DNA of 64,000 nucleotides from positions 1,026,748 to 1,090,747 of the forward strand of contig CANLQD010000001.1 in assembly GCA_947493175.1 (NCBI GenBank), written 5' to 3'. A program made the translations under genes and the position numbers. The notes beneath the pieces were generated by a model. That model did not search any database. It had not been told where the DNA came from and saw only the letters and a program-made list of their open reading frames with translations. Source of the DNA: an uncultured Flavobacteriaceae bacterium. Its GTDB lineage: Bacteria; Bacteroidota; Bacteroidia; Flavobacteriales; Flavobacteriaceae. Positions 8,962-16,121 of the stretch are shown in pieces (positions within the stretch are counted from its first letter, which is position 1; each line of letters begins with the position of its first letter).

Positions 8962-9261
8962 TTAGTTGCTTAGGATAAGTTCTTCCCCGTTGCAAAACTT
9001 CCATTTGATATAGAGGTCAATAGCTCCGACAATTTCCAAATCCTTAAAACGTTCCGCCAAGGAATGGTCGTGCAAAAATGTAAGGAAGAAAGGGAGTTGG
9101 AGTTTCCACGGCATTTTAGAAATAGGTAAAGCTTGCTGGCCATTATATGAAAAGAAGATGGACGCGTATTGATTTACGAATAGGGTAAGCCCATAATTAG
9201 GAATTTGGAAAATCTCTAGCATTTTATCATTTTTTTCCAAAGGTTTCATTTCATCGACCAT
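8962..9261 (-). CDS. Small protein, family shared with 36512-36793 (LAER...IDLYIK)
   Basis: 99 residues, not recognised as a named family. It is clearly homologous to the 93-residue protein at 36512-36793. Shared blocks are KPL, EIF, MPxKLQ, DHxLAER and IDLYIKxK followed by N-x-E. Neither has a signal peptide or membrane segment, so both are probably cytoplasmic. Here it leads an operon with a response regulator and is divergent from an HTH gene. In the second locus it is again divergent from an HTH gene. The position suggests a regulatory accessory protein for the toxin locus, but no function can be read from the sequence. Confidence 0.75.
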   Translation of the reverse strand: MVDEMKPLEKNDKMLEIFQIPNYGLTLFVNQYASIFFSYNGQQALPISKMPWKLQLPFFLTFLHDHSLAERFKDLEIVGAIDLYIKWKFCNGEELILSN

Positions 9262-9463
9262 TAGTAGCTTGGAAATCCGCCCGAACCATCAACTTTCCTA
9301 AATAATTATTTGCATGTTACAACGCCTTTTGTCGAAGGCTTTAAAGCAGATGGTATGAAGGACGGATTATCAGCTCAAATAAATTACTTATCTTATCTTC
9401 TAATATCAAAAGTAGTAAATAATATTACAATAGTAGTTCATAAAAGTACATTATTTGAAATAA
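9262..9463. promoter_or_regulatory. Divergent control region between the 99-aa gene and the HTH gene
   Basis: About 200 nt between two divergent genes. On the minus strand there is a TACTTTTG (9407-9414) that fits the Bacteroidetes -7 consensus TAnnTTTG, but no TTG is correctly spaced upstream, so the promoter is only possible. The HTH protein encoded to the right could bind here. Confidence 0.3.
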
Positions 9464-9919
9464 ATGCTTACAGTTCCCATCATGACCGCTGACGAAATAC
9501 TAGACCATATACTTTCAGAATTTCAAACCGATAAGGCGGGCCTTGCATCCATGTTAGGGGTGCACAAGTCTACCATTAGCAATATTTCCCAAGGTTATAC
9601 AAAAAAAATATCCTCAAAAATTGCGCAGCGCATTGTTGCCCTACGTCCCGAGATCAATTACGATTTTATCATCGGCAAGAGCAGTAAATTAAAATCATCG
9701 GATACGATGGCGACCGAGCCCAACGAGGTCTATTTGAACACCAAAGGTAGGACCAAGGTCAGTGTGGCAGAAATAGCCACATTCATGCTGAACAATATAG
9801 AAGCATTTGAAGAAAATGAGATATTTAAAGTGTATAAGAGTTCTCTTGTAAATCAGGCAAAAGTGGAGTTGTTGCAGGAACAGATTGCCATAAAATCCAA
9901 GATGAAAAAAGAAAGCTGA
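9464..9919 (+). CDS. Small HTH (Cro/XRE-like) regulator
   Basis: 151 residues; a second ATG six codons in (9482, MTADEIL) may be the true start. Residues ~10-50 form a Cro-type HTH: TDKAGLASMLGVHKSTISN, then QGYTKKISSKIAQRI. The C-terminal part is helical and charged (VAEIATFMLNNIEAFEENEIF, KVYKSSLVNQAKVELLQEQ). The same layout, HTH followed by a helical tail with ENEIFKVY or QDELYRLY, is seen in the 136-residue protein at 37425-37835. It is divergent from the 99-residue gene and convergent with the 104-residue gene (22-nt gap). Likely an autoregulator or toxin-locus regulator. Confidence 0.7.
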   Translation: MLTVPIMTADEILDHILSEFQTDKAGLASMLGVHKSTISNISQGYTKKISSKIAQRIVALRPEINYDFIIGKSSKLKSSDTMATEPNEVYLNTKGRTKVSVAEIATFMLNNIEAFEENEIFKVYKSSLVNQAKVELLQEQIAIKSKMKKES

Positions 9920-9941
9920 TCGATACAGGTGCAAGATTTTA

Positions 9942-10256
9942 TCATCGGAGATTGGTAATCAGTATTTTTTCTATTTCCTGCTCTGTGATACCGTCAATCC
10001 CAAAATCACTTAAAAACATCAGAATTTTTAAATTCTTAAGTTTCGATTTTGTTCGCTGATTTTTGTCCTTCCATTCCCCTAGGTTTTTGACGGCTAGGAG
10101 TGATTTTAAAAACTCCTTTTCACCGTCGTAGTCTTGTTCTTGCTCTTCAAACCTTTCAATTATGTCGGCCAATGCCAGGACAGTTTGTTGAACGGAAAAC
10201 TCCCTGTTTTGGAGCTTCTTACGTATTTTAATTATTTCTTCAACTAATTGTTGCAT
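9942..10256 (-). CDS. Small charged cytoplasmic protein of the regulatory cassette
   Basis: 104 residues, mostly charged helix (IIKIRKKLQNREFSVQQTV, then FEEQEQDYDGEKEFLKSLL), no signal or membrane segment and no known domain recognised. It begins 7 nt after the 4-TM membrane protein stops, so the two are co-transcribed. The second cassette has a 90-residue charged protein in the same position. Sequence similarity between the two is not evident, only position and character. Confidence 0.65.
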   Translation of the reverse strand: MQQLVEEIIKIRKKLQNREFSVQQTVLALADIIERFEEQEQDYDGEKEFLKSLLAVKNLGEWKDKNQRTKSKLKNLKILMFLSDFGIDGITEQEIEKILITNLR

Positions 10257-10263
10257 TGTAGGC

Positions 10264-10770
10264 TTATGTTTCGGATAAGGTTTTGGATTTAAGGATGTTT
10301 ACAATTTGCTCCTTTTCCTTCTCAAATTCGGCTTTTAATTTATTTCGTTTTCGTTCCCATCCCGCAATCATCTTTATTAGCACCAATAATCCAATGAATA
10401 AAAGGCAAGAACCTATGGCGTATAGATGTAAGTAAACATTATCGATATAAAGGTTTGGCTGAAAAACCCAAACGAGTTGAATGGTATAGCAATATACTGG
10501 AATCAAAAATGAGCTTATATAAGGTCTTAGGAGAATCCCAAAAATCATCAGCATTGGTGCGGCGGACTGGGTAAATACCCAGATGAATGTAGGGAAGTTG
10601 GAAAATCCGAAGGTATTCATTTCTTCCCCAACACCTATTAAATCAATAACCTTATCCAGATATAGCAATAATCCGGATAAGGCTATCAAAAAAGAACCTA
10701 GTGATCTTTTAGTTACCCCCTTGATCTCCGGGGCGTTCAACATCTCTTTTATCAACGTTGTGAACTTCAT
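10264..10770 (-). CDS. Four-transmembrane protein of the regulatory cassette
   Basis: 168 residues with about four membrane spans (SFLIALSGLLLYLDKVI, AAPMLMIFGILLRPY, SSFLIPVYCYTIQLVWVF, LYAIGSCLLFIGLLVLI). The C-terminal tail is basic and then charged coiled coil (WERKRNKLKAEFEKEKEQI). No transporter or sensor family is recognised. The 5' end overlaps the end of a 53-codon lipoprotein gene by 62 nt. The second cassette has the same order: lipoprotein, overlapping 4-TM protein with a charged cytoplasmic tail, then a small charged protein. It is probably an inner-membrane partner of the lipoprotein. Confidence 0.7.
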   Translation of the reverse strand: MKFTTLIKEMLNAPEIKGVTKRSLGSFLIALSGLLLYLDKVIDLIGVGEEMNTFGFSNFPTFIWVFTQSAAPMLMIFGILLRPYISSFLIPVYCYTIQLVWVFQPNLYIDNVYLHLYAIGSCLLFIGLLVLIKMIAGWERKRNKLKAEFEKEKEQIVNILKSKTLSET

Positions 10771-10870
10771 AAAGTGAATCGGTTTCTGCGGTGTCGTTGT
10801 TTTCGCAAGACCAAAACATTCCGGTCATTAAAATCACTAACACCAATAATAATCGTTTTACTGTTTTCAT
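10709..10870 (-). CDS. Small lipoprotein (53 aa) overlapping the 4-TM gene
   Basis: Read directly from the sequence: ATG at 10870, stop TAA at 10709-10711. An in-frame ATG at 10879 is also possible. The N-terminus MKTVKRLLLVLVILMTGMF is a lipoprotein signal and WSC gives Cys22 as the lipidated residue. The mature peptide is only ~32 residues, acidic and polar (CENNDTAETDSLYEV). It overlaps the downstream 4-TM gene by 62 nt in another frame. A homologue at 38857-39009 shares SCEN and ET(D/E)xLY and stands in the same place. The conserved overlap and position argue that this is a real gene. Confidence 0.7.
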   Translation of the reverse strand: MKTVKRLLLVLVILMTGMFWSCENNDTAETDSLYEVHNVDKRDVERPGDQGGN

Positions 10871-11181
10871 AATAAACATGCTTTTAATTAATAATTATTC
10901 AGCATGTAAATTACGAAGAACCCCTAAATGTAAGAATATTATTCAGTCGTTCCCTACTTTGGATTACGATAAACGATAAAGTACTTCTTAATAGGGATGA
11001 ATGAATTACGACATTTAATCGGTAAGTTGTATCAAGGCTTTTTCAGCTTTGATACATCAGACAACTCTTTTCCGCTTCGTCCCAAATCCAACCATAACTT
11101 ACCTTGCACGGGGATCCTGTCCGGTTTTTGTAGTGTCCAGATAGGTAAGCGTAAAGCAAAAACCGGATAGGGTGCAGCCTA
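10871..11181. other. Intergenic region with long inverted repeat
   Basis: No gene seen. It contains a 15-bp imperfect inverted repeat (CCTGTCCGGTTTTTG at 11116-11130 against 11157-11171, one wobble pair) with a 26-nt loop. It lies directly downstream of the DUF6730-type gene on the minus strand and could be its terminator or a recombination or transfer site. Confidence 0.4.
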
Positions 11182-11646
11182 CTACTCGCTAGGGACACCT
11201 TGAATCGTTTCTTTCCACTCCTTATAAGCCTCATAAGCTTCCGGTCGTTCCTCAAAGTACCGGGTGAAACGTTCGATGATCTGGTCTTGCCCCTGTTCAA
11301 AAGCTTTCTTTTTTTGATTTTGGAGTCCGTAGCCCTGATAACCAAAATATCCGATGGCGAACAAGGGCAGCAGCATACCGATGGCATAGAGCGTCAACAA
11401 CCATTCCGGCAAGTTTCTGGAGGCTTCCAATTGGGTTCGCTGTTCGTCTAATTGCTTTTCCAACCGCCTTATATGCTGTTTCTGTTCTTTGAGGAATTCC
11501 TTTAAGTGGTATTCGATGTTCGAACTGTCCGCCTTTATCTTTATGGTATCCAGATTTTTGCACAACGTTTCCAATTTCTTTACCGAGTTGTCAAAGCCCG
11601 CCAGTTCATCGGTGAGCAGTTCCATCATTTCTTCCAATTTTTTCAT
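11182..11646 (-). CDS. DUF6730-like mobilization-associated membrane protein
   Basis: 154 residues. A long N-terminal coiled coil (KKLEEMMELLTDELAGF up to EKQLDEQRTQLEASRN) is followed by one or two membrane segments (WLLTLYAIGMLLPLFAIGYF) and a charged C-terminus (IIERFTRYFEERPEAYEAYKEW). This fits the DUF6730 family, which follows relaxase genes in flavobacterial mobile elements. The gene lies 12 nt downstream of the relaxase gene, so it belongs to the mobilization operon and may help anchor or guide the relaxosome at the membrane. That role is inferred from context. Confidence 0.65.
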   Translation of the reverse strand: MKKLEEMMELLTDELAGFDNSVKKLETLCKNLDTIKIKADSSNIEYHLKEFLKEQKQHIRRLEKQLDEQRTQLEASRNLPEWLLTLYAIGMLLPLFAIGYFGYQGYGLQNQKKKAFEQGQDQIIERFTRYFEERPEAYEAYKEWKETIQGVPSE

Positions 11647-11658
11647 TCCGTTCTTTTT

Positions 11659-12540
11659 TTAGTATCCCATTCCGATATCGATGCCCGTTCCCAGACCGTG
11701 CTTGATGCCCCTTTTGATGATGTTCTTGGTAAGGGTAAGCGCCATGTTCGCGCTCATTTCCACCATCTTGCCCGCTAGCGGTACGGATGCACCCTTTTCC
11801 AAGGAAAGCCCTTTTGAGGTAGTATTGGAGATTCCGAGGGCGATCTTGCCACCAGTCATGGAGCGGTGTACCTCGCTCCCTTTTAGATTATGGCCCTTGT
11901 ACCGGAAGCGAAAGCCTTGCAATCGGTTCGCATTGTTGATGACAGGGACGACCACGACCTTTTGTTGCTTCATCAATTTGATATAGCTATCGAAATCCTT
12001 CGGCCGTCCCCTCTCCATGACCGTCTCATGGATGTGCTTTATTTCGTTGCGGATGGCCTTTAATCCCAGCAACCTTTCTTTTTGCACCTCCCTTGCCGTT
12101 ACCAGTCCCATTTCCTTGGCGACCTTCTCGGCGGCCAATTGGCTCCGCTTTCCGATAAAACTATCCTTATAGGCCTGGCCATCGAAACCGATGCGGTTGG
12201 CATAGAGATGTATATGGGTATGTTGTTTGTCCCGATGTACGAAAGCCACCGCTTGGTGGTGGGTCAGCTTCATTTCCGAGATAAAGCCCTTGACGACTTT
12301 GGACAGTTGCTTATCTGAAAGTTTATTACCATCTTCCACGGTCGGGCTAAGGACAAAACTTAGGGTATTGTTCTTGGTCCGGGTATTTAGTTCCTGTACC
12401 AATTTGAACTCCTCGGTAATCTCCTTCGGATTCTCCCCGATCAGATGTTGGGAATGGACAATCTCACTCCCCTTGTCCTGGTTCCAACCATAGGAAATGG
12501 ATGCCCCGGTATGCGCTATGGATTTTCCCTTGCCTATCAT
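11659..12540 (-). CDS. mobB: Relaxase (MobA/VirD2-type mobilization nuclease)
   Basis: 293 residues. The relaxase signature is clear: the three-histidine metal site HTHIH at residues 107-111 in DKQHTHIHLYANRI, and an N-terminal tyrosine (ISYGW, Tyr17) as candidate nucleophile. Relaxases nick at oriT and stay attached to the transferred strand. The gene overlaps mobC by 4 nt (ATGA), showing translational coupling, and is followed by the DUF6730-type gene. The element has no transfer channel of its own between the att sites, so this is a mobilizable rather than conjugative unit. The symbol follows the Bacteroidetes naming for this position (BmgB/MobB type) and is tentative. Confidence 0.85.
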   Translation of the reverse strand: MIGKGKSIAHTGASISYGWNQDKGSEIVHSQHLIGENPKEITEEFKLVQELNTRTKNNTLSFVLSPTVEDGNKLSDKQLSKVVKGFISEMKLTHHQAVAFVHRDKQHTHIHLYANRIGFDGQAYKDSFIGKRSQLAAEKVAKEMGLVTAREVQKERLLGLKAIRNEIKHIHETVMERGRPKDFDSYIKLMKQQKVVVVPVINNANRLQGFRFRYKGHNLKGSEVHRSMTGGKIALGISNTTSKGLSLEKGASVPLAGKMVEMSANMALTLTKNIIKRGIKHGLGTGIDIGMGY

Positions 12541-12833
12541 TTCTTGAAATTGTTCAGATGTTCACGAATCTCATTTGCCAATTCTTCGACCTCCACCGCC
12601 AATCTTGGGTTCCTTTTCTTGAACATATTCGCGATGCGCTTAAAATTGTTCCCGTATTTGACGAGCATGGCATACTGTTGTAATTGTTCCGTGGTCAGGC
12701 GTTCGATAAGAGTATGATTGAAAGCAGAACTTCTACAATATTCGGAGAGGGACAGCCCGGCCCTTTTGGCCTTTATCTTGAGCAGCTTCTTTTCGAAGAC
12801 ACTGCACCGGAACTGTATGGTTTCCCGTTTCAT
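12537..12833 (-). CDS. mobC: Relaxosome accessory protein MobC
   Basis: 98 residues when started at MKRETIQFRC (12833). An upstream ATG at 12881 would add 16 hydrophobic residues that look unlike the family. The sequence has the ribbon-helix-helix start (IQFRCSVFEKKLLKIKAKR) and the helix AGLSLSEYCRSSAFNH typical of MobC proteins, then YGNNFKRIANMFKK. MobC binds oriT and helps the relaxase open the DNA. The stop codon overlaps the start of the relaxase gene. The region in front of it (12834-13379) is the place to look for oriT. Confidence 0.85.
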   Translation of the reverse strand: MKRETIQFRCSVFEKKLLKIKAKRAGLSLSEYCRSSAFNHTLIERLTTEQLQQYAMLVKYGNNFKRIANMFKKRNPRLAVEVEELANEIREHLNNFKK

Positions 12834-13379
12834 TTTCCTTTTTTCTTTTGCGACCAAGGGGAGCAAAAGCAAGATTGTCATGACAATGACACATCTTGAA
12901 CTTCGTACCCTTTTTCAAATTAGGGGGTACTTTGTAGACAAGGGAAAACCAAGAAAGTTTTAACAGGGTAATGGGTCGGTTTTTGAACTTTGTTCAAGGA
13001 ATCGGAAAAAATATTGAGGATTTAAATACGTTCAAGACGGGGAAAACGACAAAATATACCGAGGGGTCTTGGGAATGTAGGTGCGCCTATTTTGATTTTA
13101 CTTAACGCTTATCTTCCCGAACACTACAAAATTGAAATAGGAACCGTGCGCAAAGTTCTTAGGTAAGGATTCGGGAAACTGAAATAATAGATTTTTATAC
13201 TGTCCGAAAAACAGGGAAGCCTTCAAAACGGGTAAGGCTACAAATCTTTTTGTTTTGATTTATTTTTTCTTGTCCAAAGCAAAATCCAAAAGATTTTGCG
13301 GACTTCATAAAAATACACAAACCTTTTGTTTAAGCCCGAAGCCCTTATTGTTTAAAGCTTTTGTTGTAAACCGTATTTT
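12834..13379. other. Non-coding region upstream of mobC, candidate oriT
   Basis: About 545 nt with no gene. Two short inverted repeats lie near mobC: GTACCC/GGGTAC (12905-12910, 12925-12930) and TTGAAC/GTTCAA (12983-12988, 12992-12997). oriT of this class lies next to mobC and contains such repeats, but the nick site cannot be recognised. The 19-nt repeat at 13218 also lies here. Confidence 0.35.
13218..13236 (+). repeat. 19-nt repeat, copy 2
   Basis: Identical to 4506-4524. It lies in non-coding DNA between mobC and the HEPN-like gene. Confidence 0.5.
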
Positions 13380-14186
13380 TTACAGTTTTGATTTGTATTC
13401 AATTAACTCGTCGTAGCTAACACAATTAATTAGTGCTTTAAAAATACTTTTTAGTTCGAAAGTCATATCCCAATATACATACGGATAATGATTTGTCTCT
13501 TTAAACATTTCTTGGTCGACAAACTCGAACATAACTCCATTAAATTCATATTTAAAACCTTTCCCATAGTATATTCCATTTGAATGAAGCATGCTATTTC
13601 TATACGAGTTCAGAAATGAAAGAAATTCTAAGTCCTTTTTATAGTCTCGTTTATACATGGCCTTGTTTACTAGGCTCCGAAATTTCCTTAGCAATGGAAT
13701 AAAAGTATTTTTTGTTAAAGAATTAATTACAATTTCCTTGTTTTCCGGAGATAAGTCTTTTGTGACTTTTATTATTTTATGATTCAGGTCAACTATTAGT
13801 TTATTCTTGACACTATCTGAACATACAGTATTGAAAATGTCCGATAATGAAAGTTCAAATGCTGTCCAGCTATTTAAAATTACATTTCGATTTAGAGTGC
13901 CAAAGTATCCCAATTCCATTAATTCAATTCGAGCGATTTGAGTTATTCTAGAAAAATGGTTTGAAAAACCTGTGTCCTGTTCATGAAAAAGGACTCTTTC
14001 TTGAGACATTAACTTAGATAATGTGTAAGAAACTTGCCCCAAGTAATAATCATAAACAATAGTGTAGAAAAGACAAAAAAAGGAATGCCGTACATCAGCT
14101 TTGTCATATTCCAAAGAATGAATTTCCTCCTTAACTTTTTCAGTTTTTAATAATAAAAAGTCTAAATCTTGAAGGGTCATTAACAT
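13380..14186 (-). CDS. HEPN-like protein, possible RNase/defence protein
   Basis: 268 residues, helical, with no signal peptide. Near residue 198 it has SYRNSMLHSNGIYYG, an R-x4-H motif followed by N-G as seen in RiboL-PSP-type HEPN RNases. An earlier conserved-looking helix has NSWTAFELSLSDIF, similar to the first helix of HEPN domains where a partner acidic or polar residue sits. HEPN proteins are toxins or abortive-infection RNases. The gene is very AT-rich (17 GC in the 60 nt at 13741-13800), unlike the GC-rich IS beside it. It stands alone between the mobilization genes and a restriction-modification pair, a typical defence-cargo location. The start could also be the second ATG (MTLQDL), two codons on. 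Confidence 0.45.
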   Translation of the reverse strand: MLMTLQDLDFLLLKTEKVKEEIHSLEYDKADVRHSFFCLFYTIVYDYYLGQVSYTLSKLMSQERVLFHEQDTGFSNHFSRITQIARIELMELGYFGTLNRNVILNSWTAFELSLSDIFNTVCSDSVKNKLIVDLNHKIIKVTKDLSPENKEIVINSLTKNTFIPLLRKFRSLVNKAMYKRDYKKDLEFLSFLNSYRNSMLHSNGIYYGKGFKYEFNGVMFEFVDQEMFKETNHYPYVYWDMTFELKSIFKALINCVSYDELIEYKSKL

Positions 14187-14368
14187 TGTTTACAACGGAT
14201 AGTATATGAAAAGTAGCGGCTTTCTCCGAACTAACTTTTTCGGCTTATAACTGACTCTTATTTTATCATTCATCTTCCATTTCAGCACTAGAACCGCTAT
14301 TTTTTATTTACCGTGTGCCTGTTGCACAACTTTGTTGTTAAAGATACTGATAGATCGTAACTTTAAGC

Positions 14369-15976
14369 TTGCAAGGCAAGAAGGACTATCAAGAAAAGCT
14401 TTTCAACAGTTTTCAGTTAAGTGAACGCATACCCAAGGATAATTTCTACCGTCGTTTGAAAGGGGTGCTCGAACTGGATTATGTGTATGCCCTGACCAAT
14501 GGTTATTATGGTAAGAACGGCCAAAAGAGCATCGACCCAGTGGTGTTTTTCAAACTGTGTTTGGTGGGCTATCTAGAGAACATCATCAGTGACCGCCAAT
14601 TGATCTCGCACTGTTCCATGCGAATGGACATCCTGTTCTTTTTGGGCTATGATATCGATGAGGAGCTGCCCTGGCACAGCACGGTCAGCCGCACGCGGGG
14701 GCTGTTCCCCGAGGCCATCTTTGAGGAAGTTTTTGAGAAGGTATTGGGGCTTTGCATTGAAAAGGGCATGGTCAGCGGCCATACCCAAGCGATAGACTCG
14801 GCCCCGATAAAGGCCAATGCCTCTATGGACAGTTTGGAGCTGAAGGTACCGGTCGAGGAATTGGATGTGCACTTGAAAAAGCTGCGCCATATCAGCGCCA
14901 TGGACAGACAGGGGCCAAGGCGCAAGAGCAAGAACGACAGATCTGGCGATGGCCATAAAAAGATAAGTGCGAACACGCAAGAACTACAGGCGATAAAGGG
15001 CCGCAACAAGAAGTGGTCCAAGGACCAGGACCGACGTCCCGGTGCGGGGAACAAGGGCTCGAAATATACATCGAACAAGACCCATTACAGCCCAACGGAC
15101 CCCGACGCTAGAATAAGTGTCCCTGTCACCGACGAGCGATAGCGAGAGGATGACAAAGGCAAGGCCAGAAAGCTGAACTACCTCTCACAATTGAGCGTGG
15201 ATACGGCACACCATGTGATTACAGATATCAGGGCCTACCATGCCGACGGGAAGGACAATCAACAGCTTCGGGATATCGTCGAACGTTTGAACCGCCGCCT
15301 GTGGCAAAAGGGCCTTGTATGGCAGAACTGCGTGGCGGACACCGGTTACAGTAGCGGTGTGAACTATGCCTTTCTGGAGGAAAGGGGACTTAAAAGTTTC
15401 ATACCGCCCCATGGCACCTATAAGGGCGGCCCCGACGGGTTTACCTACATCGATGTACACGACCACTATATTTGCCCCAAGGGCAAGGTCATCCCCTTTA
15501 CCAAAGTGTTCAACGATTACCGTACCGGTACCAAGAAAAAGGAATACCGTGCCAGCAAAAAAGTGTGTTCGGGCTGCCCCATACGGCGATCGTGCCTTGG
15601 CAAGGGCGCCCAAGAGAAGAAGTTCAGTGTGACCTACTACCGAGCGGAGTACCAACGCAACAACAAAAGGGTGAACAGCCCACAGGGCAGGTATATGAAA
15701 GGCAAACGGCAGAGTACCGTGGAACCTGTTTTTGGCATCCTCACCCAGTTTATGGGTCTGAGAAAGATCAACACCATCGGCATCAACCAGGCCAACAAGT
15801 GCATGCACCTCTCAGCGATGGCGTATAATTTGAAAAAGTTCCTGAATTTCCAGCAAAAACGTGCCAAGAGCGGGACGGGCACCCTAGAAGCCAAAAGCTT
15901 TATCGAAAACATCCTTAAAAGCCTGATTTCGGCTCTTTTTAACCACCTGTATATCACAAAGCAACGACTAGCATAA
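14369..15976 (+). pseudogene. IS1182-family transposase interrupted by an in-frame stop
   Basis: One reading frame of 536 codons with a single TAG at 15140-15142. The N-terminal part has the family's DUF772-like start (NFYRRLKGVLELDYVY, then WHSTVSRTRG) and the first catalytic Asp in QAIDSAPIKANAS. The second part has the Y-rich core (NYLSQLSVDTAHHVITD), ADTGYSSG, a cysteine-rich zinc-like region (CPKGK, CSGCPIRRSC) and the final Glu-containing STVEPVFGILTQFMGLRKI. The frame is the same on both sides of the stop. The stop lies in a 33-nt insertion relative to the expected DARISV-KxGKAR junction. The start codon seems to be TTG at 14369. Confidence 0.8.
15122..15154 (+). repeat. 33-nt REP-like insertion carrying the stop codon
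   Basis: The 33 nt begin CCTGTCACCGACGAGC and end GAGAGGATGAC, with GTCA/TGAC and CGAGCGATAGCG arranged almost as a palindrome. Removing them restores the usual transposase sequence around DARISV...KGKARKLNY. They resemble the small GTCA-CCGAGCG-type palindromes that are scattered in flavobacterial genomes. The identity as a mobile REP is inference. Confidence 0.45.
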
Positions 15977-16121
15977 AAACTAAAAAGCCCTTAATTTGAA
16001 TCATTTTTTCAGGTTTGCAGTGCTTGTACAACGGCTACCGTTGTTGTGTGCCGTTTTTTTGTCTTATGTCACTTGCTTATATACGTTAATATGCGTTAAT
16101 TTGACCCTAAATTCGTTTCTT

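Larger units (their letters stand above)
14321..16032 (+). mobile_element. IS1182-type insertion sequence, probably inactive
   Basis: A 1.7-kb unit holding one DDE transposase frame. Candidate terminal inverted repeats are weak: GTTGCACAAC at 14321-14330 against the inverse of TTGTACAAC at 16024-16032. Exact ends are therefore uncertain by some 20 nt, and gtgtgcc occurs on both sides (14313, 16046), which may be target sequence. The unit is more GC-rich than the HEPN-like and methyltransferase genes on either side, marking it as a separate arrival. Confidence 0.55.

Noticed and set aside
11043..11387. 114-codon minus-strand frame overlapping the DUF6730-type gene
   Set aside because: Composition is Arg/Ser-rich and it overlaps a well-supported gene in another frame.
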